DNA of 64,000 bases from contig JAHHIC010000059.1 of NCBI GenBank assembly GCA_019359035.1, forward strand, positions 1-64,000, read 5' to 3'. The translations under genes were made by a program, and so were the position numbers. The notes beneath the pieces were generated by a model, which did not search any database, was not told where the DNA came from, and saw only the letters and a program-made list of their open reading frames with translations. Of the stretch, positions 1 to 8,479 are shown piece by piece. This stretch comes from Scytonematopsis contorta HA4267-MV1. Lineage in GTDB: Bacteria > Cyanobacteriota > Cyanobacteriia > Cyanobacteriales > Nostocaceae. The stretch's first letter is position 1; each line of letters begins with the position of its first letter.

Positions 1-435
1 TGCCACAGTGTAGAGACGCGATTAATCGCGTCTCTACATTTATTGGGGGTAGGTGTAGGATTTAAAATCAACCGATGGTTTTTAGGAGATTGCCACAGTG
101 TAGAGACGCGATTAATCGCGTCTCTACGTTTATTGGGGGTAGGTGTAGGATTTAAAATCAACCGATGGTTTTTAGGAGATTACCACAGTGTAGAGACGCG
201 ATTAATCGCGTCTCTACGTTTATTGGGGGTAGGTGTAGGATTTAAAATCAACCGATGGTTTTTAGGAGATTGCCACAGTGTAGAGACGCGATTAATCGCG
301 TCTCTACGTTTATTGGAGGTAGGTGTAGGATTTAAAATCAACCGATGGTTTTTAGGAGATTGCCACAGTGTAGAGACGCGATTAATCGCATCTCTACGTT
401 TATTGGGGGTAGGTGTAGGATTTAAAATCAACCAG
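1..435. repeat. 90-bp tandem repeat, about 4.8 copies
   Basis: A 90-bp unit repeats head to tail at 1, 91, 181, 271 and 361, and the last copy diverges near 434. Each unit contains a perfect palindrome of the GTAGAGACGCG/CGCGTCTCTAC type, then a G-rich stretch and the word AACCGATGG. Copies differ by only a few substitutions. Because 90 is divisible by three, open frames run through the array on both strands. These frames only translate the repeat, so I do not call a gene. The array may continue upstream of the window. Confidence 0.9.
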
Positions 436-1211
436 TGTTTGAACAAAATTGCCATGTTCGCTACTTTTTACCTTACCCAAAGCATTTATAATTATTCTAA
501 ATATTTGTATTAACTTTTATCAAAGTCTGAGCCAAGAATATTAGGTGAAATCTACCTTCATTAGGGTCGTATCTTCATGAAATTTTTTTTTAATCTTTTT
601 TAATCAAGCTAATATACAGCTAATAATCATCTGTATTAATTATCTATAAGGATACTTGCTTGATTTTTATTTTCAGGGAAAATAAGGAAAATTCCTGTTT
701 TATAACTACCGGGCTTGAATATTCTTTTAATTTCGTCCAATTGCTTGTATTTACCTAATGTTAAGGGGCTTGGTTAATTATACCTATTCGCTAAAGGAGA
801 AAAATTTCATGGAAAATTTATGTAAACTTACGTCAACAGGATTAATTTAATGATGTTTAGTCAATTCAGCTTAAAGAAGGAGTAAATTTTTGGTAAAGTG
901 TTATGAGTACTTTGGCAAAAAACGTCAATATTTTGTAATAATGCGACATGGTGTAATTTATAATCGAGTAAAATCAACTGTGTTTCACGTTATGATGTTC
1001 TATAGAAAACTTTCACCCTCCCGCAAAGCTACTGAAAAGTTATAGCCAGATTAGTGGTTATTTTAAACACCATAAAAACGCTACATAAAAGCAATGAGAG
1101 CAATGGGAAACTGGTTATCGAAAGTACGAGCAAACATTAAAAATTGTTGTTAATCCAATTTATCAGTTTAGTTAAAGTCAATAATTTTACCTACAAAGCA
1201 GAAGTTAACGC
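436..1211. other. Intergenic region upstream of the first exporter
   Basis: No convincing open reading frame. The stretch is AT-rich and may carry the promoter and a long 5' leader of the exporter that starts at 1212, as the other modules also have long non-coding leaders. I see no clear TTGACA-type box here. Confidence 0.5.
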
Positions 1212-4200
1212 ATGAACTCAAGAAAGTCATTTAGAGTTCAGGGAGAGCCGAAAGATACACAGCAGTCAGAATCTCCCGCAACTGATGTGACTATCCTCAA
1301 CCTTTTGGGGGTGGTAGTAGGGGATACGAGTCTCGCAGTTGAGTTAAGCCAGCTTTTTGAAATCAGAGAGTTTCAACTGGGTGACGAATTATTGAACTAC
1401 CATTTAAATGCAGAAACGCAACATAGTCACAAACAAGGTAGTCACAAACAAGATACTAGTGACGGCTTATATTTGGTTTGCAGTGGAAAAGTAAGGCTTT
1501 TGGGATTCGACACCACTCTGGGAAGAGAAGTCTCAACTAGCTTGTTATCAGCAACACATACTTTTGGAGCAGATGACTTATTTTGCTCTGAGGTTTTATT
1601 CTATCGTGCAGTAGCTGCAAGTGAGTGTCTAATTGCTAAAATTAAGCGACATCAATTGGAGATATGCCTAAAAAAAATCCCACAACTCAAAGAACAGCTT
1701 CAACCTTCTGCACTAGAACGACAGATGATGACGTTCTTAAAAACTCGTACCAAATTGCGATCGCAAAAAAGTCAGACAATAAAACGGCTGTTACCTTATG
1801 TGGTGAGTAGGGAGTTGGGAGTAGGGAGTGGGGAGTGGGGAGTTGGGAATGGGGAGTTGGGAATGGGGAGTGGGAAGATAAAGGGAGAGTATCCGAATGA
1901 AATTCAAGCGGGTCTGATAGCTCAAACAGATTCATTTTTGTACTACCTATCAGAGGAAGGTTGTTCTCTAGCAGCCGAAATTATGCCAATTCTATTCACC
2001 AAAACACCCCCCTCTCTCCCATCCCCTCCCCCATCCCCTCCCCCCCTCCCTCTTCCCAACTCCCCACTCCCCACTCCCCACTCCCCACTCCCCACTCCCC
2101 ACTCCCCACTCCCCTTCATACAGCAACAAAGCTCTTCAGATTGTGGTGCAGCTTGCTTGACGATGATTTGTCAATATTGGGGAAAGCGTTTTAGCATCAA
2201 TACTTTGCGTTCTTTAGCGCAAGTAGACCGAACAGGTGCGTCATTAGGGGGATTAGCAGAAGCTTGTGAAAGTTTAGGGTTCCATACTCTAGCGGTACGG
2301 GGTTCTTTGAGTAAATTAGAGGAGCAAAGTAACCCTTGGATTGCTCATTGGCAAGCGTCTCACTATGTGGTTGTTTGGCAAGTCAAAGGAAATAATGTGT
2401 TAATTTCTGACCCTGCTATTGGTAAACGTCAGCTATCACGTTCAGATTTTGAAGCAAGCTGGACTGGGTTTGCTCTTCTTTTAGAACCAACAGAACGCTT
2501 ATTCCAGAGACCGAGCGAGAAAATTTCTTACATTAATGCTTTTGCACCATTTTGGCGTTACCCAAGGTTACTGTTACAAATTGTTCTTGCTTCGGTGTTG
2601 TTGCAAGTTTTTGCACTCTTCACTCCTGTGGTGACTCAGGTTGTGCTTGATATTGTTCTACCGGAAAAAAGCTTCTTAACGCTGAACATCTTTGCTTTGG
2701 GTTTTCTAATTTTTGGTATTTGGCGTTTGAGCTTGGTTGCGGTACGCCAATACTTGCTTGATTATATTGGGACACGTGTGGAACTATCTTTAACTGGAAG
2801 GTTTATTAACCACACAGCAAAATTACCCTTACAATTTTTTGCCTCTCGTCAAGTCGGGGATATTCTGAGTCGCGTTCATGAGAATCAAAAAATCCAGTTA
2901 TTTGTGACACGACATGGGGTAAATACTCTATTAGATGCTTTGATGGCTTTGATTTATTTAGGGTTAATGGCTTATTACAACCTACAACTAACCCTATTAG
3001 TGCTGGTTCTAATGTCCCCCATTGCCATTCTTACTTTCTCAAGCAACTCACTGCGTCAAAAAGTATCGCGGGAAATCTTTCAAGAAAAAACCGCACAAAA
3101 CTCAGCAATAGTAGAAATTATCACAGGTATTACCACCGTAAAAACAGCATCTGCCGAGCGGGTAATGCGTTGGCGCTGGGAGGAACGCTTTGCCAGTCTG
3201 ATTCAGGCTCGATTTAGGTCTCACAAGCTGGAGAATAACCTGCAATTTATCAATAGTTTACTTAATCACATCGCTTATACCGGGGTGTTTTGGTACGGAG
3301 CAACACTGGTAATGCAACAACATCTATCAATTGGTCAGTTTGTTGCTTTTAATATGTTCATCCCTCACGGTATTAAACCAATTTTGGCAATGGTTGGGTT
3401 ATACGAAGAATTCCAACAAATACTGATTTCTTTGGAACGCTTAAATGATGTGTTTAGTACAGACGTAGAAGAAAATCCCCAAAAACCTCTGGTAATAATG
3501 CCACCGATACAAGGTGAAGTCCGGTTTGAAAACGTTACCTTCCGTTACAACCACAACGCTGAACGTAATACCCTGCAAAATATCACCTTTGCGGTCAAAG
3601 CGGGACAAACTGTTGCAATTATTGGCCCGAGTGGTTCTGGTAAAAGCACCTTAGTTAATTTACTTGCGGGACTATACCATCCCCAAAGTGGGAGAATCTT
3701 AATTGACGGATATGATATTGCTACCGTATCCCCCACTGCATTACGTACTCAAATGGGTATAGTACCGCAAGAATGTTTTCTCTTTTCTGGAACCATCCTG
3801 GAAAATATTACCTTATGGAGTTCTGAATATACCGAAAAACAAGCTATAGCGGTTGCAAAACTAGCCCAAGCTGACAGTTTTATCCAAACTCTTCCTTTAA
3901 AATACAACACCCCAGTGGGAGAAAGGGGTTCGATGCTTAGTGGTGGACAAGGGCAAAAAATTGCAATTGCTCGTGCATTACTGAGGAACCCACGCATTTT
4001 GATTTTGGATGAAGCCACAAGTTCCCAAGACACCGAGTCAGAGCGTAGCTTTCAAAAGAACTTAGCTCGCTTTAATTCTTATCGCACAACGTTTATCGTA
4101 GCTCATCGCATGAACACTATTCGTTGTGCTAACCATATTCTTGTACTTGACCGAGGTATCATTGTTGAGCAAGGAACTCATCAAGAATTAATTGCAATTA

Positions 4201-4244
4201 GGGGACTTTATTACCATCTAATTCAACAACAAATCTATATGTAG
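1212..4244 (+). CDS. HetC-like peptidase-containing ABC exporter (module 1)
   Basis: Inner-membrane ABC exporter of 1010 residues that should cleave double-glycine leaders and export the released peptide. Order of domains: a cyclic-nucleotide-binding-like region (about 40-170), a low-complexity linker, a C39 peptidase with Cys311 in DCGAAC, His384 and Asp400, a membrane domain (about 450-740), and an ATPase with Walker A at Gly805 (GPSGSGKST), signature LSGGQGQK at 909, Walker B ILILDEATS and an H-loop AHR. The signature differs from the LSGGQRQR of the other four exporters, and this is the most divergent of the five. The linker (about 199-300) is largely translated from intergenic-type heptamer repeats. 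Downstream lie a short HlyD-like gene and a HetP-like gene. In Nostoc hetC and hetP are neighbours, so this may be the hetC counterpart, but orthology is inference. ATG start at 1212, without a strong ribosome site. Confidence 0.9.
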   Translation: MNSRKSFRVQGEPKDTQQSESPATDVTILNLLGVVVGDTSLAVELSQLFEIREFQLGDELLNYHLNAETQHSHKQGSHKQDTSDGLYLVCSGKVRLLGFDTTLGREVSTSLLSATHTFGADDLFCSEVLFYRAVAASECLIAKIKRHQLEICLKKIPQLKEQLQPSALERQMMTFLKTRTKLRSQKSQTIKRLLPYVVSRELGVGSGEWGVGNGELGMGSGKIKGEYPNEIQAGLIAQTDSFLYYLSEEGCSLAAEIMPILFTKTPPSLPSPPPSPPPLPLPNSPLPTPHSPLPTPHSPLPFIQQQSSSDCGAACLTMICQYWGKRFSINTLRSLAQVDRTGASLGGLAEACESLGFHTLAVRGSLSKLEEQSNPWIAHWQASHYVVVWQVKGNNVLISDPAIGKRQLSRSDFEASWTGFALLLEPTERLFQRPSEKISYINAFAPFWRYPRLLLQIVLASVLLQVFALFTPVVTQVVLDIVLPEKSFLTLNIFALGFLIFGIWRLSLVAVRQYLLDYIGTRVELSLTGRFINHTAKLPLQFFASRQVGDILSRVHENQKIQLFVTRHGVNTLLDALMALIYLGLMAYYNLQLTLLVLVLMSPIAILTFSSNSLRQKVSREIFQEKTAQNSAIVEIITGITTVKTASAERVMRWRWEERFASLIQARFRSHKLENNLQFINSLLNHIAYTGVFWYGATLVMQQHLSIGQFVAFNMFIPHGIKPILAMVGLYEEFQQILISLERLNDVFSTDVEENPQKPLVIMPPIQGEVRFENVTFRYNHNAERNTLQNITFAVKAGQTVAIIGPSGSGKSTLVNLLAGLYHPQSGRILIDGYDIATVSPTALRTQMGIVPQECFLFSGTILENITLWSSEYTEKQAIAVAKLAQADSFIQTLPLKYNTPVGERGSMLSGGQGQKIAIARALLRNPRILILDEATSSQDTESERSFQKNLARFNSYRTTFIVAHRMNTIRCANHILVLDRGIIVEQGTHQELIAIRGLYYHLIQQQIYM
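1806..2115. repeat. Heptamer repeats (GGGGAGT / ACTCCCC) inside the exporter gene
   Basis: Positions 1806-1880 carry GGGAGTGGGGAGT-like repeats and 2005-2115 carry the reverse-complement type CCCCACTCCCC. The two blocks could pair across about 130 bases. The same words fill intergenic gaps elsewhere (40530, 57250, 58200, 58990, 60030). Both blocks keep the frame open and are translated as Gly/Glu/Trp-rich and Pro/Ser/His-rich linker between the nucleotide-binding-like domain and the C39 domain. Confidence 0.85.
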
Positions 4245-5307
4245 TGTTACGGATATAGGAAATTAAAAATTTATCATAATTGCAAATATTTTCTGAAAAA
4301 GACCATCTGAAAAATACCAAAGTATTTTAGATTTTTGATTTTGGATTTAATGTTCAAACCCAAGTACTTAAGTTTCATGCTGTGGAATTATCTAAAATTC
4401 TTAATACCAGTACATAAGCTTATTCCTCTGAACCTAAAATCTAAAATCCAAAATCCAAAATCTAAAATAAATTTTTACGGTATTATATCATGATTCTGCA
4501 CTCAAACAAACTGATGCGTACAGCTACTTGCTGATTTCATGCAAAATTTACGACCAATTTACTGTAAACTAAAAATAGTATGAACAAGTCAAAAGTCAGT
4601 CAAATAAGGAAATTAGCTCAAAAAGAAACATCTGCTACAGTTTATATTTTGTAATATTTATAAAAACTTATGATTGGTAAAGGAAATATGAAAATGACCA
4701 GTAATAGAACAATACGTAGTTTTTGTCAATTTAGCTATAAGACTAAATTCTTGAGCTAAATTAGGATATTGTAAGCCTGGGTAAAAACAACAGATGTTGA
4801 GGGGTATGACCCCACATTTAATTATTTAAGTATGACAAAATGGAAAGTTGCACAATACGTAAGTAGATATCGCCACATATTCAGTAAATTGAACATATCT
4901 ATCTGCCAAATTGGCAGATGACATTAAGGGCAAAAAAGAGTATAAGTACAAATGTTGTAATTAATTAAGGAGGATAAGAAATTTTTATTTGTTAGTATTG
5001 TCAAATATGTGTATTCACATAATAACTCCTAAGCAGACGGTAATTTTAAATACATTTTAATCATTAGGGGCAAAGTATTGCATTAAATTGCATTAGGAGT
5101 TGGCAAAATTTCAAGAGGAAGAAAACTGCATCTACCAAGAGCCAAGTGCAAAACGTTTCCGATTGCTCATTGTTAATGGCAAAAGGTAACAATTTGCTTT
5201 TTATTCACAGCAATGTCAAAGCTGTAGCTTATTGGAACAAATAATTGTGCTTCCAAGCTATACAGACTTGATTTGCGAAAGTCAGGCGTTTGAATATAGG
5301 TCAGCTC
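4245..5307. other. Intergenic region with an inverted repeat
   Basis: No gene recognised in about 1 kb. Positions 4325-4350 and 4441-4468 form an imperfect inverted repeat of the ATTTTAGATTTTGGATTT type, a common cyanobacterial intergenic motif. A near-perfect palindrome lies at 4901-4919 and is listed separately. Confidence 0.5.
4901..4919. promoter_or_regulatory. Palindrome TGCCA-N3-TGGCA, site 1
   Basis: ATCTGCCAAATTGGCAGAT is a nearly perfect 19-base palindrome about 390 bases upstream of the short HlyD-like gene. Its core TGCCA-N3-TGGCA recurs at 6924, 26016, 26115 and 26214, always beside genes of the export system. A binding site for a dimeric regulator is an inference. Confidence 0.45.
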
Positions 5308-6354
5308 ATGGAAAGAATCATCAGGTTAAATGCAGTCGAAACCTCAAGCCATACCCCGAACCATATCCGAGACCAGACCCAAAAAAGCCATACTCCAAAC
5401 TATAAAGTTGTGGAAACGGCATTAATGTCTGGGAGTGGAAATACTGTAACCTCAAATTTTACAGAGCAAAGCAGTGAGGGAAAAATTCAGAAAGCTGAGA
5501 ATCAGTCCATATTTTTACAAAAGTTTCTAGAAGAACAACCTTCAGCGGTTCCCTATCTAGTTATTTTGAGCAGCATAGCTTTTTTTGCGATAGCTTTGGT
5601 TTGGGCTTGTACGGGTAAGATAGAAGAAGTTGCTTATCTTCGCTTGCAGTTTGTACCTACCAAGCAGGTGGCAAAACTTCATAACCAAAATAACAAAACT
5701 AACAAAACATTGTTGTCTCAGTCTTTGACAGATAACCCAAATAATGGTGAGTCTGCTTTGGCTAACGATATAGACAACTCATACAGCAAAGTGCATCCTC
5801 TTGACCCTAAAGAAGTTTTGCAAGGTAAAATCAAACCTTTAGAAGGACAAGGACAAAAAGGACGATTTGCAAAAAAAGCTATTGAACCAGAAATCCGGCA
5901 AAGAATTCAGCTGTTGGCTGTGTCCATAAATTCCATTAGAAGCAGGATAGCTAAAACAGCCAAGACAAATCCAATAAAAAGTGTTCCTAACGACCCGCTA
6001 TCAAGCATTGTGTGTTCCTTAAATTCCTGTTCTGTACCCTTAAGTACATCTTTTGTTTTAATGGCTACATTGCCTCTGGATTATGCTGCGTTTATCACCG
6101 AAGGAGATAAATTACAAATCAAACTGGATGCTGAACATAATGTGGGCAAAGTACCAGGAAGAGTTGTGTCTATCACCAAAGAACGTAAAAAACCGGAAAA
6201 TAACGCTCATTTTTACCAGGTTGCAGTAGTTGTGGAGAACAATTACTTAACACAAGGGGGACAAAGCATCAAGCTGACAGCAGGTCAGACAGGAATAGCA
6301 GAAATTACCCGTAAACGTCGTGTTGCGGATATATTACTTGAGTCATTCAAGTAA
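5308..6354 (+). CDS. Short, divergent HlyD-family adaptor (module 1)
   Basis: Protein of 348 residues with one membrane segment (about 81-101) and a C-terminal part matching the end of the four full HlyD adaptors in this window: a Gly-rich strand region, then LTAGQT, AEI and a basic RKRR followed by D-x-L-L. The full adaptors are 497-519 residues with a long coiled coil between lipoyl-like halves. Here that middle is replaced by a shorter, Asn/Lys/Pro-rich stretch with no heptad pattern. It may be a reduced adaptor that no longer spans the periplasm, or a decaying paralogue. It lies between the HetC-like exporter and the HetP-like gene. The frame is open from TTG 5290, and ATG 5308 with an upstream AGG is the more likely start. 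Another ATG near 5425 is possible. Confidence 0.7.
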   Translation: MERIIRLNAVETSSHTPNHIRDQTQKSHTPNYKVVETALMSGSGNTVTSNFTEQSSEGKIQKAENQSIFLQKFLEEQPSAVPYLVILSSIAFFAIALVWACTGKIEEVAYLRLQFVPTKQVAKLHNQNNKTNKTLLSQSLTDNPNNGESALANDIDNSYSKVHPLDPKEVLQGKIKPLEGQGQKGRFAKKAIEPEIRQRIQLLAVSINSIRSRIAKTAKTNPIKSVPNDPLSSIVCSLNSCSVPLSTSFVLMATLPLDYAAFITEGDKLQIKLDAEHNVGKVPGRVVSITKERKKPENNAHFYQVAVVVENNYLTQGGQSIKLTAGQTGIAEITRKRRVADILLESFK

Positions 6355-6439
6355 ACAAGCGAAGGCTAGAGTAAAGAATTTTTGATTTACCCAAAAATAA
6401 CCACGGAAGCTTAACTACCGATTTACTTTATATAAAACA

Positions 6440-6871
6440 ATGGACACCATGAATCAAGACGTTTCCGGCATTAGTAGTAATTTAGACAAAGAAATTAACA
6501 ATGAACAATTTGACCAGGTAGTGGAAGCGATTCTTGCCGGAAAGTACTCCTGGGCTTGTGTACTAATGCTACGTTTTGCCGGCTACAATCCTCTACATTA
6601 TATTCCCTATCGTACTTACAACAGGTTGTTGAAAGAAAACCCTCCAGAAAATAAATCTCAACAACAGCAAATCGACAATAGCATCATGGGTAAGCCATCT
6701 GTAGCCAAAAGACCAGACAGTAACGTTCCGGCAAACTGCTTGGGTAAGAAAATCAAAGACCTTGCTTATCTGGAAGTAGTTGCTAAGCAAAAAACAGAAG
6801 TACGTGGTGGAGGCCATTTAGACCCTTGGTGGTCGGATAAAATTCGGGAATTTAACTCGAATTTTAATTAA
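6440..6871 (+). CDS. HetP-like protein with C-terminal GG leader-like motif
   Basis: Protein of 143 residues. Residues 22-67 carry the block typical of HetP-family heterocyst-differentiation proteins: [15 protein letters not shown], then [20 protein letters not shown]. After a Gln/Asn-rich linker, residues 105-124 read [20 protein letters not shown]. This fits the I-x-D-L-x-x-L-E...GG leaders of the small export substrates nearby. A 19-residue tail beginning GHLDPWW follows. HetP homologues act in heterocyst commitment, and hetP lies next to hetC in Nostoc, as here next to a HetC-like exporter. That the tail is clipped and exported is my inference. The start could be ATG 6440 or ATG 6449, and neither has a clear ribosome site. 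Confidence 0.85.
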   Translation: MDTMNQDVSGISSNLDKEINNEQFDQVVEAILAGKYSWACVLMLRFAGYNPLHYIPYRTYNRLLKENPPENKSQQQQIDNSIMGKPSVAKRPDSNVPANCLGKKIKDLAYLEVVAKQKTEVRGGGHLDPWWSDKIREFNSNFN

Positions 6872-6914
6872 GGAAGAATTTGGAAGGAGGAACCTCAGCC
6901 TTCTTCCTTCTTTT
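6870..6914 (+). terminator. Rho-independent terminator after the HetP-like gene
   Basis: AAGGAAGAA at 6870 pairs with TTCTTCCTT at 6901-6909 and is followed by a T-rich CTTTT. It overlaps the stop codon region of the HetP-like gene and would end the module 1 transcript. Confidence 0.6.
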
Positions 6915-6923
6915 ATACAATTC

Positions 6924-6936
6924 TGCCAAATTGGCA
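6924..6936. promoter_or_regulatory. Palindrome TGCCA-N3-TGGCA, site 2
   Basis: TGCCAAATTGGCA lies just after the terminator of the first HetP-like gene and is identical to the core of the 4901 site. Function unknown. Confidence 0.4.
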
Positions 6937-7028
6937 AACATTAGCCGATACATTCTTATACATTAGTAGATAAGAAATTAAATATCTAGGGTGAAAATAA
7001 TTCATTTCGCTTAAATAGGAGAAAACCG

Positions 7029-7152
7029 ATGGTTATTTTTTAACCATGAAAAAATAACAAACAGATTGCGACTAAAGTTAGATTGTCTCAGCGTCACTAT
7101 TGGTGGTTCTTTTTCTCTAAAATTAAATAGATTAAAGCACTTGAATCTGTAA
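7029..7152 (+). pseudogene. Possible frameshifted GG-leader peptide gene
   Basis: ATG 7029 follows a good ribosome site (AGGAGAAAA) but reaches a stop after four codons at a run of six T. Skipping one T opens a 40-codon frame to TAA at 7150 that contains CLSVTIGG followed by a 14-residue tail. The layout is like the small substrate genes, but the I-x-D-L leader motif is not clear, so this may be coincidence. A terminator-like hairpin stands about 380 bases downstream. Confidence 0.25.
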
Positions 7153-7535
7153 GCTTGCCAAAGCTCTATGCACATGTACATGTGGGTTCAGCTTAAGTTA
7201 AGACGTAACATCATTCACGAGAAAATTATTACATACAAATTTCTTGGTAGTCATTTATGAGGTTCCTCCCCCTCATGAAAATACTTACAAGTTAATTTAT
7301 GGTTAGTAATTACTGTGAACAATATATTTTGAGTTTTAGCCAGACTCAAAATGATGATGTTCTCGATTCTTTGTCTAACGGAGAAAAAGAAAAGCGTCGC
7401 TGAAAACAGTTGTTAGCTATTTTAGCTATTGCTAAAAACTTATAATCAGGTTGCTTCTTTTTTCAAGCGTAATTGCGAATCCTCCAACCTTAGAACATCG
7501 CAGTTCTACAATTATCTGAATCTTCGGGTTATCAG

Positions 7536-7568
7536 TGGAAGCTATTTTTTGTAGCTTCCATTTTTTTA
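7536..7568 (+). terminator. Terminator-like hairpin
   Basis: TGGAAGCTA (7536-7544) pairs with TAGCTTCCA (7552-7560), followed by seven T. There is no intact gene directly upstream, so it may end a short transcript from 6.95-7.5 kb. Confidence 0.55.
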
Positions 7569-8479
7569 TTTTCCCAATTTTTTTCCCTCACCCTAGAAGG
7601 GTGGGGGGAGGAGATTTGTGTGTACACGGGCTACCGTGTACGGGGAGTCACCGTTGGGGGTGGGGTTCGCCTGGTTGGGACAAATGATACTGTGAGCTTT
7701 TCTGTGTAGTAAAGTGATTTATTTTAATTTTACTCTTACACATGTAAATATTATCACTATGTATTTTTGCCAATAAAAAATCTTAGTATAAAAAATATCA
7801 ACAAAAAGTTATTTCACTGATTTAACTGATACGACCTATCCAACTTGTGGCAATTGTTTTAAATTCATAATCCAACTGAAGTTCAGGGTAAAAATTGCAA
7901 GCATAACAGAAAATCTTTATAAAGATTATGTAAAGATTATACTGTCTGTGTGAAATAAGTATAAAAATGTCGAAAAATGATTGACAATACATCAAGAATT
8001 GTTCTAAACATTGAATAGTAGTAACCCTTATTGCTATTTACTTCAGTCGAGTTAGGTAAATTCTTATTTGTCTACGGTCTTTGGCTTGTGATTAATTTAC
8101 TCTCTTGAACGAAATTTCCCTGATATGGGGAACAATACCCAAATTTAAGAAGTGAAGTTTTCAGCAAGGCTGAGAAAGGTATTTAGCACGCTTATATGAC
8201 TCTGGTGAGAGAAAAATATCTGTAGCTATGGGGAGTCCGCAACCTGGAACACTCCGCTAAACAATATTGATTAATTTGGGAAACCTTGGCATCCTATTAC
8301 CTTGACTTGAGACGTAGCTGCGTTGGAAAGATTGTTTTAGCAAAGAAAATTTGGATTCTTGCTTTTTTGTATATCTGTCCAGAGCTTTTGAGTTGATAGC
8401 TTGGAGTAAATCAAAAAGATAAAGTTTGCTTGGCAATGAAATCGCCATTATTTACTGATGGAATTTGTAGGGGGAAACT
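7569..8479. other. Leader region upstream of exporter module 2
   Basis: About 0.9 kb without a convincing gene. It contains a short GC-richer repeat patch at 7585-7670 with a GTGTACACGG...CCGTGTAC inverted motif, and a TTGACA box at 7981 that resembles sequences upstream of modules 3 and 4. A minus-strand open frame at 8257-8448 has no family resemblance and no ribosome site that I trust. Confidence 0.5.
7945..8010 (+). promoter_or_regulatory. Candidate promoter region of module 2
   Basis: TTGACA at 7981-7986 is preceded by a tract (TGTGTGAAA, then AAGTAT, then TGTC-A and AATGA) that is also found before TTGACA at 17771 upstream of module 3. The -10 box is weak. The transcript would have a leader of about 470 bases. 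Confidence 0.4.

Noticed and set aside
43-513. Open frame of 156 codons with 30-residue repeats
   Set aside because: Produced by a 90-bp repeat with palindromes. The opposite strand is open too.
1212-4244. Naming the module 1 exporter hetC outright
   Set aside because: Gene order (HetC-like, then HetP-like) supports it, but five paralogues are present and I cannot align them to the known HetC. Symbol left empty.
8257-8448. Minus-strand frame of 63 codons upstream of exporter module 2
   Set aside because: No relative in the leaders of other modules and no persuasive ribosome site.
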